NCBI GenBank assembly: GCA_963810305.1
Contig: CAWEMY010000001.1
Coordinates: forward strand, 124,001-188,000
Length of the DNA: 64,000 nucleotides
From: JACDCA01 sp963810305
GTDB lineage: Bacteria; Acidobacteriota; Vicinamibacteria; Vicinamibacterales; 2-12-FULL-66-21
Direction: 5' to 3'
The notes beneath the pieces are model-generated. The model made no database searches. It saw only the letters and a program-made list of their open reading frames with translations, and was not told the DNA's origin. Of this stretch, positions 53,797-63,874 are shown one piece after another. Position numbers and translations under genes: made by a program. How positions within the stretch are numbered: the first letter of the stretch is position 1; every line of letters begins with the position of its first letter.

Positions 53797-56396
53797 GTTG
53801 TCCGCTCCGGACTGGCGACCTCCGCGCTGGCCAATTCGACCTCGACCTGTAAAGCGTCACCGACGGCGGTCTCGATCTGCTGAATCAGTCCGGACGCACG
53901 AAGATCCTGCTCAACATGAGGAAGGAGGTCGAGTTGCTCGCGTGGCGCGCGGATAACGGCGCGGGTGACCTGCGTTTTGAGCGGACGCTGCTCCTCGGAC
54001 TTCTTCTTCCTGATCGCGCCGAGGACACCTGCCGCGAAATCCAGGGCAACAACAGCGTGAGGGTCCGCTTCCGCGGGTCGACAGACCTCGATCAGTTCGG
54101 ACCCGGCCGGCCAGCTGGCGAGATGCACTGATCCTTGCCGCCACCAGGACCAGATTTCTTCGGTCACAAACGGCAGAAACGGAGCGAAGAGTTTCAACAT
54201 CGCGGACAAGGCGGTCAGGAGCGCGCCGTTCGCGGAGGCCGCCGCTTCAGGGCCCTGGTCACCGTAGCGGCGTCCTTTCACGAGCTCCAGGTAGTCATCG
54301 CAGAAGAACCAGAAGAAGGACTCGGTGCGTTCGAGCACACGGGTGTAGTTGTAGTTCTCGAGATCGACGGTCGACTCGTCAACGATCCTGGCCAGCTTCG
54401 TGAGCAACCCTTTGTCGACGGGAGCGGTCACCGCGCCAGGTGCGTCCTGTTTCGATAGAACGAATTTGGACGCGTTCAAGAGCTTGATTGCGAGACGCCG
54501 GCCGACTTTCATCTGACCTGGATCGAACGCCGTGTCGGCTCCGGGCCGGCCGCTGGCCGCCCAGTACCGGACGCCGTCCGAGCCGTGCTCCTCGAGCAAC
54601 GCCATCGGTGTCACGACGTTGCCTTTCGACTTCGACATCTTCTTGCGATCGGGATCGAGGACCCATCCCGAGATCGCGGCATTGCGCCACGGGGCAGTGC
54701 CGTGTTCGAACTCCGAGCGCAGGAGCGTCGAAAAGAGCCAGGTACGGATGATGTCGTGCGCCTGCGGGCGGACGTCCATCGGGAACACTCGGGCGAAGAG
54801 GTCCGGATCTTCTTCCCAACGGCCGACGATCTGCGGGGTCAGCGACGAGGTCGCCCAGGTGTCCATCACGTCGGGGTCGGCGGCAAACCCCCCGGGCTGA
54901 TCGCGCTGCCCCCCGACGAAGCCGTCCGGCACATCGGTCGAGGGATCCATCGGCAGCCTCGATTCGTCAGGGATCAGTGGAGCCTCATAGTCGACGGAGC
55001 CATCCGAACGGACGTTGTACCAAAGCGGAAACGGCACTCCGAAGAAGCGCTGCCGGCTGACGCACCAGTCGCCCGACAGTCCGTTGATCCAGTTCTCGAG
55101 CCGAGCCAGCATGAACGGCGGATGCCACTGGATCTCGCGACCCTGCTCGAGCAGGCGCTCGCGGAACTCCATCGTCCTGATGAACCACTGCCGGCTGGTG
55201 ACTATCTCGAGAGGACGATCTCCCTTCTCGTAGAACTTCACCTGATGAGTGATCGGCCGCGGCTCACCGACGAGATCTTCGCTGCCGCGGAGCAGTTCCA
55301 CAATACGTGCACGGGCCTTGACGGCCGAGAGGCCGGCCAGCTGGTCGTATTCGACTTGAGCGCGAACCGGATCTTCCGATTGCCATACGCCCTCGCCCCA
55401 GACAACCGGTTTGAACGCGCCGTTCGCCTGGATGACGGCGCGAACGGGCAGGCCGAGCTCGCGCCACCAGACAACGTCGGTCACGTCTCCGAAAGTACAG
55501 ATCATCGCGGCGCCGGTGCCCTTCTCGGGATCCGCGAGCGCATGCGGCTTCACCGGTACGCGGACACCAAAGAGCGGAGTGGTCACCTCGGTGCCAAAGA
55601 GAGGCTGGTATCGAGGGTCGTCAGGATGCGCGACGATCGCGACGCACGCCGGGATCAGTTCAGGACGAGTCGTGTCGATCTCGACAAAGCCTGACGCTTT
55701 CGCGAACCGGATCCGGTGGTACGCACCAGGCTGCTCGCGATCTTCGAGCTCCGCCTGCGCCACGGCGGTCCGGAAGTCGACATCCCAGAGCGTCGGCGCC
55801 TCGACTTGATAAGCCAGATTGCGCTTGACCAGACGCAGGAACGCGAGCTGCGAGACGCGCTGGGCGCGCCGCTCGATGGTCGCATACGTCATCGACCAGT
55901 CCACCGACAGGCCGAGATGACGCCAGAGATGCTCGAAGACCTTCTCGTCCTCTGCGGTCAACCTGGTGCACAGCTCGATAAAGTTCGGACGCGAGACCGG
56001 GATCACCTGTTTCCCGGGTTTCTCCGGCGGGATGAACGACGGGTCGTACGGCAGCGAAGGATCGCAGCGGACGCCAAAATAATTCTGCACACGGCGTTCG
56101 GTCGGCAACCCGTTGTCGTCCCACCCCATGGGATAGAACACCGCCTTGCCCCGCATCCGCTGAAAGCGCGCAACGATGTCGGTGTGGGTGTAAGAAAAGA
56201 CGTGGCCAACGTGCAGCGAGCCGCTGACCGTCGGCGGCGGCGTGTCGATCGAATAGACCTCCGAGCGATCGCGGCTGCGGTCGAATCGGTAAACCGCGTC
56301 CGACGTCCAGCGCTCGGTCCACTTCTGCTCGAGACCTTCGAGAGCGGGCTTGTCGGGTACGGTGATCGGGTGACTCAAATCCACACCATCGGGCAT
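53793..56396 (-). CDS. valS: Valyl-tRNA synthetase
   Basis: About 867 residues. Class I motifs: HIGH equivalent in TVSGSLHVGHVFSYTHTDIV and KMSKS in DRKKMSKSKGNVVTP. The editing domain (about 200-400) contains TTRPELIPACVAIVAHPDDP, and the anticodon-binding domain follows (FCDDYLELVKGRRYG, FVTEEIWSWW). The archaeal-like GLPTERRVQNYFGVRCDP insertion places it in the group common in Acidobacteria and related phyla; it lacks a long C-terminal coiled coil. ATG 56396 (MPDGVDLSHP) was chosen over ATG 56444 because homologues begin near there; neither has a clear Shine-Dalgarno sequence. It heads the nadC-birA-coaX set. Confidence 0.93.
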   Translation of the reverse strand: MPDGVDLSHPITVPDKPALEGLEQKWTERWTSDAVYRFDRSRDRSEVYSIDTPPPTVSGSLHVGHVFSYTHTDIVARFQRMRGKAVFYPMGWDDNGLPTERRVQNYFGVRCDPSLPYDPSFIPPEKPGKQVIPVSRPNFIELCTRLTAEDEKVFEHLWRHLGLSVDWSMTYATIERRAQRVSQLAFLRLVKRNLAYQVEAPTLWDVDFRTAVAQAELEDREQPGAYHRIRFAKASGFVEIDTTRPELIPACVAIVAHPDDPRYQPLFGTEVTTPLFGVRVPVKPHALADPEKGTGAAMICTFGDVTDVVWWRELGLPVRAVIQANGAFKPVVWGEGVWQSEDPVRAQVEYDQLAGLSAVKARARIVELLRGSEDLVGEPRPITHQVKFYEKGDRPLEIVTSRQWFIRTMEFRERLLEQGREIQWHPPFMLARLENWINGLSGDWCVSRQRFFGVPFPLWYNVRSDGSVDYEAPLIPDESRLPMDPSTDVPDGFVGGQRDQPGGFAADPDVMDTWATSSLTPQIVGRWEEDPDLFARVFPMDVRPQAHDIIRTWLFSTLLRSEFEHGTAPWRNAAISGWVLDPDRKKMSKSKGNVVTPMALLEEHGSDGVRYWAASGRPGADTAFDPGQMKVGRRLAIKLLNASKFVLSKQDAPGAVTAPVDKGLLTKLARIVDESTVDLENYNYTRVLERTESFFWFFCDDYLELVKGRRYGDQGPEAAASANGALLTALSAMLKLFAPFLPFVTEEIWSWWRQGSVHLASWPAGSELIEVCRPAEADPHAVVALDFAAGVLGAIRKKKSEEQRPLKTQVTRAVIRAPREQLDLLPHVEQDLRASGLIQQIETAVGDALQVEVELASAEVASPERTT

Positions 56397-56467
56397 ATCC
56401 GTTGATGGTATCAGGTCGACACGACCGCCAATGCCATCCGCCATGCGCTGATAAGATCGACACGCTG

Positions 56468-58349
56468 ATGCCGTTCCGCCGCGTCAAAGCGACACATCTG
56501 ATAACCGCCGTCGACATCGTGCTGATCGTGGCGGCAGCCACGGCGATCGTGATGGCCCTGGGCGTGCGCGAACGGTTTTTTCTGGGGCCCGTCCTTATCT
56601 CTATTCGGGATCCTGCGCGACCGGCGATTCTGGCAATTGTCGCGTACGCGATTCGACTGATCTTCGGCCGCCGGCAGCCCTTCCTTCCGTCCGTGAAGCG
56701 TGAGGCCATCCAGTCGCGGCTGGCGGCCGAGCTCGAACGATTCAGGCACCCGGTACCCGCGACGCGAGAGGTGAAGTACTACGCGCTCGCTGCGGCGGTG
56801 GCATCGCTGGTCTGGCTGACGCCGCACGTCTTCAATATCCGCATGGTCGCGGATCCGGGCGATCCGGTGTTCTCCGCGTGGCGCCTCGCCGCTTTTGCGC
56901 ACCAGTTGATCAATGAACCGACACGCCTGTTCGACGGAAACATTTATTATCCGACACGCTATACCCTCACCTACTCCGATCCGACCGTACCTGCAAGCCG
57001 TCGCCGCCTTCCCGTTCATTGCTGCCGGCGCAGATCCACTGAAGGTCTCGAATGCGATCTTCCTCGCGACGTTTCCGCTGTGTGCCCTGGCATTTTTCTT
57101 CACCGCGTGGCGGCTGACCGCCGATCCGCAAGCCGCGTGCGTCGCCGGTATTCTCGGCGGGCTCTCCACCTTCAAGATCGAACACTACAGTCATCTCGAG
57201 CTGCAGTTCTTCTTCTTCGCGCCGCTGGCGATGCTGTCGCTCCTGCGGATGCAGGCGGCGCCGTCCTGGCGAACCGGAGCTTGGTTTGGCGCGACCCTGG
57301 CGGCCCAGTGGCTGGCCTGCCAGTATCACGGCGTGATGCTGTTCGTGTTTCTTGCGCCAATCGCGGTGTTCGCGGCCGCCGCCTGGCGGCCGCCGCCTCG
57401 GCGCCTGACGGCTGCGGTTCTGACCAGTGCCGTAATCCTCGTGGCGGCAGCGAGCGTGACCGCGGTCCCGTATCTCCGCAGCGATGCGGAGCGCGGCGGT
57501 CGGTCATTTGACGAGGTTCGGTTCTGGAGCGGGACGGCGGCGAGCTACGGCGATCGCCATCGGTTCCTTGCGACATATCGAAATGTCGGTGACCGCTCGC
57601 AGAATCTCTCCGAGCGTGAGCTGTTTCCGGGGGCGGTGCCTCTCGCGCTGGCGTCGATCGGTCTGGCGCCACCGGTATCTCTCGTGACCCTGGCGCTCGC
57701 CGCTGCGTCGGCACTGACGTTCGACGGCTCGCTCGGGACCAATGGACTGATCTACGACGAGTTGTACAAGTACGTGCTTCCCTTTCGCGGAATGCGCGTT
57801 CCTTCCCGGTTCGCCGCGTTCGTCGGTACTGGGCTGATCCTGTTGTCGGCGTATGGAGCACGGCGGGTCCTCCGTCTGGGGCGCACGCGCGTGAGCCGTG
57901 CGGTTATCTTCGCGGTGCTGGTCGCCTGCCCCATGATCGAGCTGCGGCCAGTCGTGCCGATCTGGTCGTATCCCGCAACCATTCCGCCAATCTACGCTGG
58001 CGTGACCCGCGATATGGTTCTCGCCGAGGTCCCGATGGAGGACTTTCCGAACTTCAGCTACATGTACTTCTCCACTTTTCATTGGGCACGACTCATCAAC
58101 GGGCAAAGCGGACACTTCCCGCCCGGCTACCCGGCGCTGGCCGAGGATATGAAGCAGTTCCCGAACGAAGATTTGTTACAGCGCCTGCGTGAACGCGGCG
58201 CGACACACGTGACGGTGAACTGCAAGCTGTTCTCGAGACCAGCGCACTGTCCGGGGGTCCTCGAACGAATGGACGAGACTGGGCAGCTGCAGCTGGTCTC
58301 GAGGGGGACCTGGCAGGGAGCCGATGTCCGGCTCTACAAACTTCGCTAG
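56468..58349 (+). CDS. Polytopic membrane protein, glycosyltransferase-like (PMT/YfhO type), one frameshift
   Basis: About 627 residues. The first frame (to about 56985) has helices VDIVLIVAAATAIVMALGV and PAILAIVAYAIRLIF, then DPGDPVFSAWRLAAFAHQL and LFDGNIYYPTRYTLTYSDPT. After an indel the second frame has at least eight helices (FPFIAAGADPLKVSNAIFLA, LAMLSLLRMQ, HGVMLFVFLAPIAVFAAAAW) and a periplasmic C-terminal part (MVLAEVPMEDFPNFSYMYF). The DPGDPVFSAW acidic loop and PFRGMRVPSRF resemble membrane GT-C enzymes or DUF2079/YfhO proteins acting on lipid-linked sugars. No clear pathway partner lies nearby. Its stop overlaps the next gene's stop on the other strand (CTAG). Confidence 0.72.
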
Positions 58350-58753
58350 ACGGCTTCGGCGCGCGGGCGGACGTTGCGGCCGATGAAGTCGATGATCTCC
58401 TGCATTGGAGTTCCGGGCAGGAAGATCCCCTTCACGCCTGCCGCCTGCAGCTTCGGAATATCGACATCGGGAATGATGCCGCCGATCACCACGAGCACAT
58501 CGTCCAACCCTTTTTCCCGGAGAAGGTCCATGACGCGCGGGCAGATGTGCATGTGCGCGCCCGAGAGGATCGAAAGGCCGATCGCATCGGCGTCCTCCTG
58601 CAGCGCTGCGGCCACGATCTGCTCGGGGGTCTGTCGCAGGCCCGTGTAGATGACTTCCATGCCGGCGTCACGCAGTGCGCGCGCGATGACCTTCGCGCCG
58701 CGGTCGTGCCCATCGAGGCCGGGTTTGGCAATGACGACGCGGATCTTTCGCAT
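58346..58753 (-). CDS. Methylmalonyl-CoA mutase B12-binding subunit
   Basis: 135 residues. The cobalamin-binding motif DGHDRGAKVIARALRDAGME (DxHxxG) is followed by GLSILSGAHMHICPRVMDLL (SxL) and VVIGGIIPDVDIPKLQAAGV (GG). It supplies the lower axial His to adenosylcobalamin for the separately encoded catalytic subunit. Upstream is that catalytic subunit, with an inverted heptamer array in between. Split subunits are common in archaea and some bacteria. Confidence 0.92.
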   Translation of the reverse strand: MRKIRVVIAKPGLDGHDRGAKVIARALRDAGMEVIYTGLRQTPEQIVAAALQEDADAIGLSILSGAHMHICPRVMDLLREKGLDDVLVVIGGIIPDVDIPKLQAAGVKGIFLPGTPMQEIIDFIGRNVRPRAEAV

Positions 58754-58760
58754 AAGAACG

Positions 58761-58840
58761 GTCAGCTATCAGCCGTCAGCTGTCAGCCAGAGCCACCAGC
58801 CGAAAAGGCTGAAGGCTGAAAGCTGAGAGCTGAAAGCTAG
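58761..58840. repeat. Inverted heptamer array, GTCAGCT/AGCTGAA type
   Basis: Left arm GTCAGCT, ATCAGCC, GTCAGCT, GTCAGCC (58761-58788), right arm GGCTGAA, GGCTGAA, AGCTGAG, AGCTGAA (58807-58834). It includes the stop codon of the mutase gene. Units match the array at 6751-6785. Confidence 0.78.
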
Positions 58841-60505
58841 ATCAGAGGCACTTCTTCGTATTCGCCCCACACCTCGCGAAGCGCATCGCACATTTCGCCG
58901 ACGGTAGCGTAGGCGCGGACGCAGTCGAGAAGCGGGTACATCGTGTTGTCGCGGCCCCGCGCGGCCGCTCGCAGTGCATCCAGCGTCCTCTTGACCTGGT
59001 CGTTGTCGCGGGTCTTGCGCAACTGTTCGAGGCGGCCGATCTGCTTCTCGAAGGTCGATTCGTCGATGTAGAGGATCGGATGGCGGGGCTCGTCCTCTTC
59101 AACGTAGTCGTTGACCCCGACGATGATCTTCTCGCGCGCTTCGACGGACTGCTGAAACCGATAGGAGGCTTCGGCGATTTCCTTCTGGGGATATCCGTTC
59201 TCGATCGCCTCGACCATCCCCCCCATTCGATCGATGATGTCGAAGTACTCCCTGCGCTCCGCGTTCCATATCGCGCGTGAGGCGCTCGACGAAGTACGAC
59301 CCGCCGAGCGGATCCACGCTGTTGGTCACGCCGCTCTCCGACGCGATGATCTGCTGCGTCCGCAATGCGAGCGTCGCCGCTTCGGCCGTCGGGAGTGCCA
59401 GCGCCTCGTCGAGCGAGTTGGTGTGCAGCGAGTTGGTGCCGCCGAGGACGCCGGCGAGTGCCTGCAGCGCGGTCCGGACAACATTGTTGTACGGCTGCTG
59501 CGCCGTAAGCGACACGCCGGCGGTCTGAGTGTGGAAGCGAAGCTTCCACGAACGTTCAAGCTTAGCGCGGAAACGGTCGCGCATCACCTCCGCCCAGATC
59601 TTTCTGGCCGCGCGGAACTTGGCGATCTCTTCGAAGAAATCGGAGTGGGAGTTGAAGAAGAACGAGATCTGCGGCGCGAACGCGTCGACGTCCAGACCGG
59701 CGTCGATGCCGTACTGCACGTATTCGATGCCGTCGCGGAGCGTGAATGCCAGCTCCTGGAGGGACGTCGAACCAGCTTCACGGATGTGATAGCCGCTGAC
59801 CGAGATGGTGTTCCACTTGGGCACCTCGTGCGTGCAGAACGAAAAGATGTCCGTGATCAGGCGCATCGACTCGCGCGGCGGATAGATGTACTCCTTCTGG
59901 GCGATGAACTCCTTGAGGATGTCGTTCTGGATCGTGCCCGAGAGCTTCTTCCAGTCCGCTCCCTGCTTCTCGGCGACGACGAGGTACATCGCGAAGATCA
60001 TCGGCGCCGGCGAATTGATCGTCATCGACGTCGTGATGTCGCCGAGCGAGATACCGTCGAACAGCCGCTCCATGTCGGCGAGCGAGACGATGCTGACGCC
60101 GCATTTGCCCACTTCGCCGAGCGACAGCTCGTGGTCCGGGTCACGCCCCATCAGGGTCGGCAGATCGAACGCGACACTCAGACCCGTCCCGCCGGCCTTC
60201 AGGAGCGTCTTGTACCGCTCGTTGGTCTCTTCCGGCGTGCCAAACCCGGCAAACTGCCTCATCGTCCAGAGCTTGCCGCGGTAGCCGCTCGGATGAATGC
60301 CGCGCGTGTAGGGGAATTCGCCAGGGTGGTTGAGATCGCGCCCGTAGTCGAAATCAGCCAGGTCCTCTGCCGTGTAAAGCCGATCGATCGGCCGTCCGGA
60401 GATCGTGGTGAACGGGACTGACCGCTCGGGGGACTTCTTCAGCGCCGGCTCGAGCTGCTCGCGCTCCCACCGCTGCTTAGCGGTCTCGGTCGTGGCCACT
60501 TTCAT
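58837..60505 (-). CDS. Methylmalonyl-CoA mutase catalytic subunit, one frameshift
   Basis: About 555 residues. The first frame has YTAEDLADFDYGRDLNHPGE, FPYTRGIHPSGYRGKLWTMR (substrate-binding RGxxxxxxR region), FDLPTLMGRDPDHELSLGEV, TTSMTINSPAPMIFAMYL and HTNSLDEALALPTAEAATLA. Near 59245 it shifts to MGGMVEAIENGYPQKEIAEA and continues to EVPLI. The C-terminal B12 domain is missing here and encoded next door. It isomerises (R)-methylmalonyl-CoA to succinyl-CoA by a radical mechanism. The epimerase and MeaB lie at 22.8-24.2 kb, so the pathway is split over two loci. Confidence 0.93.
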
Positions 60506-60529
60506 AGTTGTTGCTAATTATAGGCTGTG

Positions 60530-60577
60530 GTTGACGGAGAGACGGAGTAACGGTCACGGTCAACTCCGTCAACTCCC
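60530..60577. repeat. Inverted octamer array, GTTGACGGA type
   Basis: GTTGACGGA, GAGACGGA, GTAACGGT, CACGG followed by TCAACTCCG, TCAACTCC, an inverted partner. It fills the gap between the amidohydrolase stop and mutase start. Confidence 0.65.
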
Positions 60578-62416
60578 TTTCCGGCTGCTCCGAAGACGCA
60601 CTCTCCCGCCAACGATCGTGTAGAGGACTTTCGCTTTCAGCAGCTTTGCAGGATCGGACTTCCCCACCTCGACGAGATTGGTGTCGAAGACCGCGATGTC
60701 CGCGTACTTGCCGGGTGCGAGCGTTCCCTTCACATCCTCTTCGAACGATGCCCACGCGGGTCCCCTGGTGTAGGCGTCGATCGCTTCCTCGATGGTCAGC
60801 CTTTGATCCGGGAACCAGCCGGCCTTCGGCTCTCCTGCGAGTGTCTGGCGTGAAACGGCAGCGTAGAGGCCGTACACGGGGTTGAGGAAGTAGCGCGCCG
60901 CGTTGGTCCCAGGGCTGTCGCTGCCGAAGATCAAAACGGCCCCCGCGTCCTTCAGCTTGCGGAACGCGTACGCCCCCCGGGAGCGCTCGCGACCGATGCG
61001 CTCTTCCATCCACCGCATGTCATCGGAGACGTGGTAGGGATTGATCTCGGCGACCAGCTTCAGCTTGCCGAAGCGCGCGAAGTCGTCCGCGTGCACGACC
61101 TGTGCGTGGATGACCCGCCACCGATGGTCACGCTCGATGAGTTTGTGTTTGGAAAGCAGCTTCTCGTAGACGTCAAGGATGATCCGGTTGCCCTTGTCGC
61201 CGATCGCGTGGACGTGCGGCGGCAGACCGGTTGCGATGGTCGCCTCGATCAGCTTCTCGAGGTTGCCAGGTGGGAAGTCAGTGTAATGCTGCGTGGCGGT
61301 CATACCCATTGCCGCCCCTTCCTGTCCTTCGGGTCGCATGATGTCGCGCAGCAGCCCCTTGTTCTTCGGATCGTGCGTGTACGGCTCGAAGAACATCGCG
61401 CCGCTGCTTCCCATGATCCCGTCGACCCACGCCTTGTACCCGATGAAGCGCAACCACTCGTTGCCGAACCCCTTCGAGATGCCCAGGGCGCTCGTGTGAG
61501 TGACGTTATCCAGCGTGGGTCGCAGCATGATCCGCGAGGTCAGCTCGCCGCGCCGCTGCAGTTCCTGATACGCCCGCAACTGCTCAGCGGACGTCAGGTC
61601 CTGCATCGTCGTCACGCCCCCTTCGCGTGCTTCTTTCAGGACCGCGCGCACCTGCACGAGCCGCTGCTCGAAAGGCACGGGAGGGATGACGCGGCGGACG
61701 ATGTCGGCCGCGGTGCCCTTGAGAATCCCGGTAGGACGGCCGGCAGCGTCCTTGACGATCTCGCCGTTCGGCGGATTCGGCGTGCTCTCCGTGATCTTCG
61801 CCAGCTCGAGCGCGCGCGAGTTCGCAAGGAACATGCTGCGGTCGAATCGGTTGACGAAGACGGGATGGTTCGGCGTGACTGCATCGATGAGTTCGCGGGA
61901 CGGGGTAAATGGTCCGGCACTCCTCGCACCCCCCGCACCCGTCGCACCCGTCGCACCCGTCGCACCCCCCGCACTCCCGGCCCCCCACTGTTCGTAGGCG
62001 CCCCAGTCCCCCCGCGTGATCCAACTGCCCGCTGGCAGCCGCGTCGCCGCCTCGCGCATGCGGGCCGCGAACGCGTTCGGCTCGTGGACGTCGAGCAGGT
62101 TGACACCTACCAGCAACGCTCCAGTACTGTCGATGTGCACGTGCGCGTCGTTGAATCCGGCGATCACGAACGCGCCCTTCAGGTCAATCGTGCGGGTGCT
62201 GCCGCCGGCATGAGCCCGAACCTCGGCGTTGCTGCCGACGGCGACGATCTGCGATCCGCGAACCGCCACCCCCTCGGCCCATGGCTTTGCCGCGTCCAGG
62301 GTGTAGACGCGCCCATTAAGGAGGAGAAGGTCGGCCGGAGCGTCGCGCTGCTGCGCGGCGACGATTGAAACAAGACCCGCGAAGATGAGCGCGATAGGGA
62401 TGCGCGCGTGAGACAT
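60569..62416 (-). CDS. Exported amidohydrolase (YtcJ-like) with an in-frame repeat array
   Basis: 615 residues. A signal peptide (RIPIALIFAGLVSIVAA) is followed by the amidohydrolase-3 fold: LLLNGRVYTLDAAKPWAEGV, GFNDAHVHIDSTGALLVGVN (metal HxH), YKAWVDGIMGSSGAMFF, HAIGDKGNRIILDVYEKL and IFGSDSPGTNAARYFL (catalytic Asp). Between GAYEQWGAGSAG and PFTPSRELIDAVTPNHPV lies a Gly/Ala/Thr repeat encoded by the array at 61917-61985. Family members hydrolyse cyclic amides or formamides; substrate unknown. ATG 62416 was chosen because a signal peptide begins there. Confidence 0.87.
   Translation of the reverse strand: MSHARIPIALIFAGLVSIVAAQQRDAPADLLLLNGRVYTLDAAKPWAEGVAVRGSQIVAVGSNAEVRAHAGGSTRTIDLKGAFVIAGFNDAHVHIDSTGALLVGVNLLDVHEPNAFAARMREAATRLPAGSWITRGDWGAYEQWGAGSAGGATGATGATGAGGARSAGPFTPSRELIDAVTPNHPVFVNRFDRSMFLANSRALELAKITESTPNPPNGEIVKDAAGRPTGILKGTAADIVRRVIPPVPFEQRLVQVRAVLKEAREGGVTTMQDLTSAEQLRAYQELQRRGELTSRIMLRPTLDNVTHTSALGISKGFGNEWLRFIGYKAWVDGIMGSSGAMFFEPYTHDPKNKGLLRDIMRPEGQEGAAMGMTATQHYTDFPPGNLEKLIEATIATGLPPHVHAIGDKGNRIILDVYEKLLSKHKLIERDHRWRVIHAQVVHADDFARFGKLKLVAEINPYHVSDDMRWMEERIGRERSRGAYAFRKLKDAGAVLIFGSDSPGTNAARYFLNPVYGLYAAVSRQTLAGEPKAGWFPDQRLTIEEAIDAYTRGPAWASFEEDVKGTLAPGKYADIAVFDTNLVEVGKSDPAKLLKAKVLYTIVGGRVRLRSSRKGS
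61917..61985. repeat. In-frame TCGCACCCG array inside the amidohydrolase gene
   Basis: Units of 9 bp (TCGCACCCC, CCGCACCCG, TCGCACCCG, TCGCACCCG, TCGCACCCC, CCGCACTCC) encode a Gly-Ala-Thr repeat on the minus strand. The unit is that of the intergenic array at 25940-26098, inserted into a coding sequence. Confidence 0.72.
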
Positions 62417-62547
62417 GACCGTGCTCCCCGATGTCTGCCGTGTCTGGTGGCTGGCGCTTGACTTGGCGCATTCTGTCACAGTAGCTTGGTCTGTTTTCCG
62501 TCAAGAGCCATCCTGTTGATGGTTCTGCACTTATCCGTAGGAGTCAC

Positions 62548-63798
62548 ATGGCAGCAGGCGGCAGTATTTTCAATGCGATGCTCCAGGAGTTCGACGGCGC
62601 CGCGCGGCTGCTCGGGCTCGATGCCGGCATCTGGAAGATCCTGACCCATCCCAAGCGGCAGATCACCGTCTCATGTCCGGTGCAAATGGACAACGGCGAG
62701 ATCGAAGTCTTCACCGGCTACCGCGTCCAGTACAACATCACGCTGGGACCTGCCAAGGGCGGCATTCGCTACCATCCCGATGTGACGCTCGACGAGGTGA
62801 CGGCGCTCGCGGCCTGGATGACGTGGAAGTGCGCGGTGGCGCATGTGCCATTCGGCGGCGGCAAGGGCGGCGTGATCTGCGATCCCACCCGGATGTCGCG
62901 CCGCGAGCTGGAAGCGTTGACGCGGCGGTATGTCGCCGAGATCATCGACGCGATCGGGCCCGACAAGGACGTCCCCGCGCCCGACGTCAACACCAACGAC
63001 CAGGTCATGGCGTGGGTGATGGATACCTACAGCATGCACGTCGGCCACACCTCGACGGCGGTAGTCACCGGCAAACCGATCGAGATGGGTGGATCGCTCG
63101 GGCGCCGCGAAGCGACGGGCCGAGGCGTGATGATCACCACCCGCGAGGCGGCGAAGCACCTCGGTATCGACATCAAGGATTCGGAGGTTGCCGTGCAGGG
63201 TTTCGGCAACGTCGGATCGGTATCGGCGGACCTCCTGTCGAAGCTCGGCGCCAAGATCGTCGCGGTCAGCGACTGGAAAGGCGGCGTCTACGACAAGAAC
63301 GGCCTTCACGTCCCGAGGCTGCTCGACTACGTGAAGCAGCACAAGTCGGTCGATGGGTTCCCATTTGGCGAGCCGATCACCAATGAACAGCTGTTCGAAC
63401 TCGACGTCGAGATCCTGGTGCCGGCTGCGCTCGAGAACCAGATCACGATGGAGAACGCACCGAACATCAAGGCCAAGATCATCGCCGAAGGCGCGAACGG
63501 CCCGACCACCCCTGAAGCGCACAAGCACCTCCACGAGCGCGGCGTGTTCGTCATCCCCGACATCCTCGCCAACGCCGGTGGCGTCACCACTTCGTACTTC
63601 GAATGGGTCCAGGACCGCCATGGCTATTTCTGGGAGGAAGATGAAGTGAACCGTCGCCTGGAGGCCAAGATGGTCGAGGCCTTCCAGGACGTGCTGAAGA
63701 CCTCGCTCAAGTACAAGACCGACCTGCGCACCGCCGCCTACGTCGTCGCCATCAACCGGGTTGCGACGGTCACGCGCATGCGAGGGATGTACGCGTGA
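62548..63798 (+). CDS. gdh: Glu/Leu/Phe/Val-type glutamate dehydrogenase
   Basis: 416 residues. ATG 62548 follows AGGAG. It has VQMDNGEIEVFTGYRVQYNI, GPAKGGIRYHPDVTLDEVTA, the catalytic lysine in PFGGGKGGVICDP, DVPAPDVNTNDQVMAWVMDT, the nucleotide-binding VQGFGNVGSVSADLLSKLGA and LANAGGVTTSYFEWVQDRHG. It reversibly deaminates glutamate to 2-oxoglutarate. It belongs to the NAD(H)-type hexameric class (GdhB/RocG-like). A second GDH of the NADP type lies convergent at the window end. The stop is 18 bases from an inverted heptamer array. Confidence 0.93.
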   Translation: MAAGGSIFNAMLQEFDGAARLLGLDAGIWKILTHPKRQITVSCPVQMDNGEIEVFTGYRVQYNITLGPAKGGIRYHPDVTLDEVTALAAWMTWKCAVAHVPFGGGKGGVICDPTRMSRRELEALTRRYVAEIIDAIGPDKDVPAPDVNTNDQVMAWVMDTYSMHVGHTSTAVVTGKPIEMGGSLGRREATGRGVMITTREAAKHLGIDIKDSEVAVQGFGNVGSVSADLLSKLGAKIVAVSDWKGGVYDKNGLHVPRLLDYVKQHKSVDGFPFGEPITNEQLFELDVEILVPAALENQITMENAPNIKAKIIAEGANGPTTPEAHKHLHERGVFVIPDILANAGGVTTSYFEWVQDRHGYFWEEDEVNRRLEAKMVEAFQDVLKTSLKYKTDLRTAAYVVAINRVATVTRMRGMYA

Positions 63799-63815
63799 AG
63801 ATCAACGCGTAATCT

Positions 63816-63874
63816 CTAACTCCTAACGCCTAACTTCTAAATTTACGAAGTTAGAAGTTAGAGGTTAGAGGTTA
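63816..63874. repeat. Inverted heptamer array, CTCTAAC/GTTAGAG type, between two convergent gdh genes
   Basis: CTCTAAC, TCCTAAC, GCCTAAC, TTCTAA then ATTTACGAAG and GTTAGAA, GTTAGAG, GTTAGAG, GTTAAAC. TAACTTCTAA pairs exactly with TTAGAAGTTA. It reaches the stop codon of the second gdh gene. Likely a bidirectional terminator. Confidence 0.8.

Noticed and set aside
63816..63874. Considered only a simple Rho-independent terminator
   Set aside because: It has the 7-bp periodicity of the other arrays and no T-tract, so it is listed as a repeat with possible terminator action.
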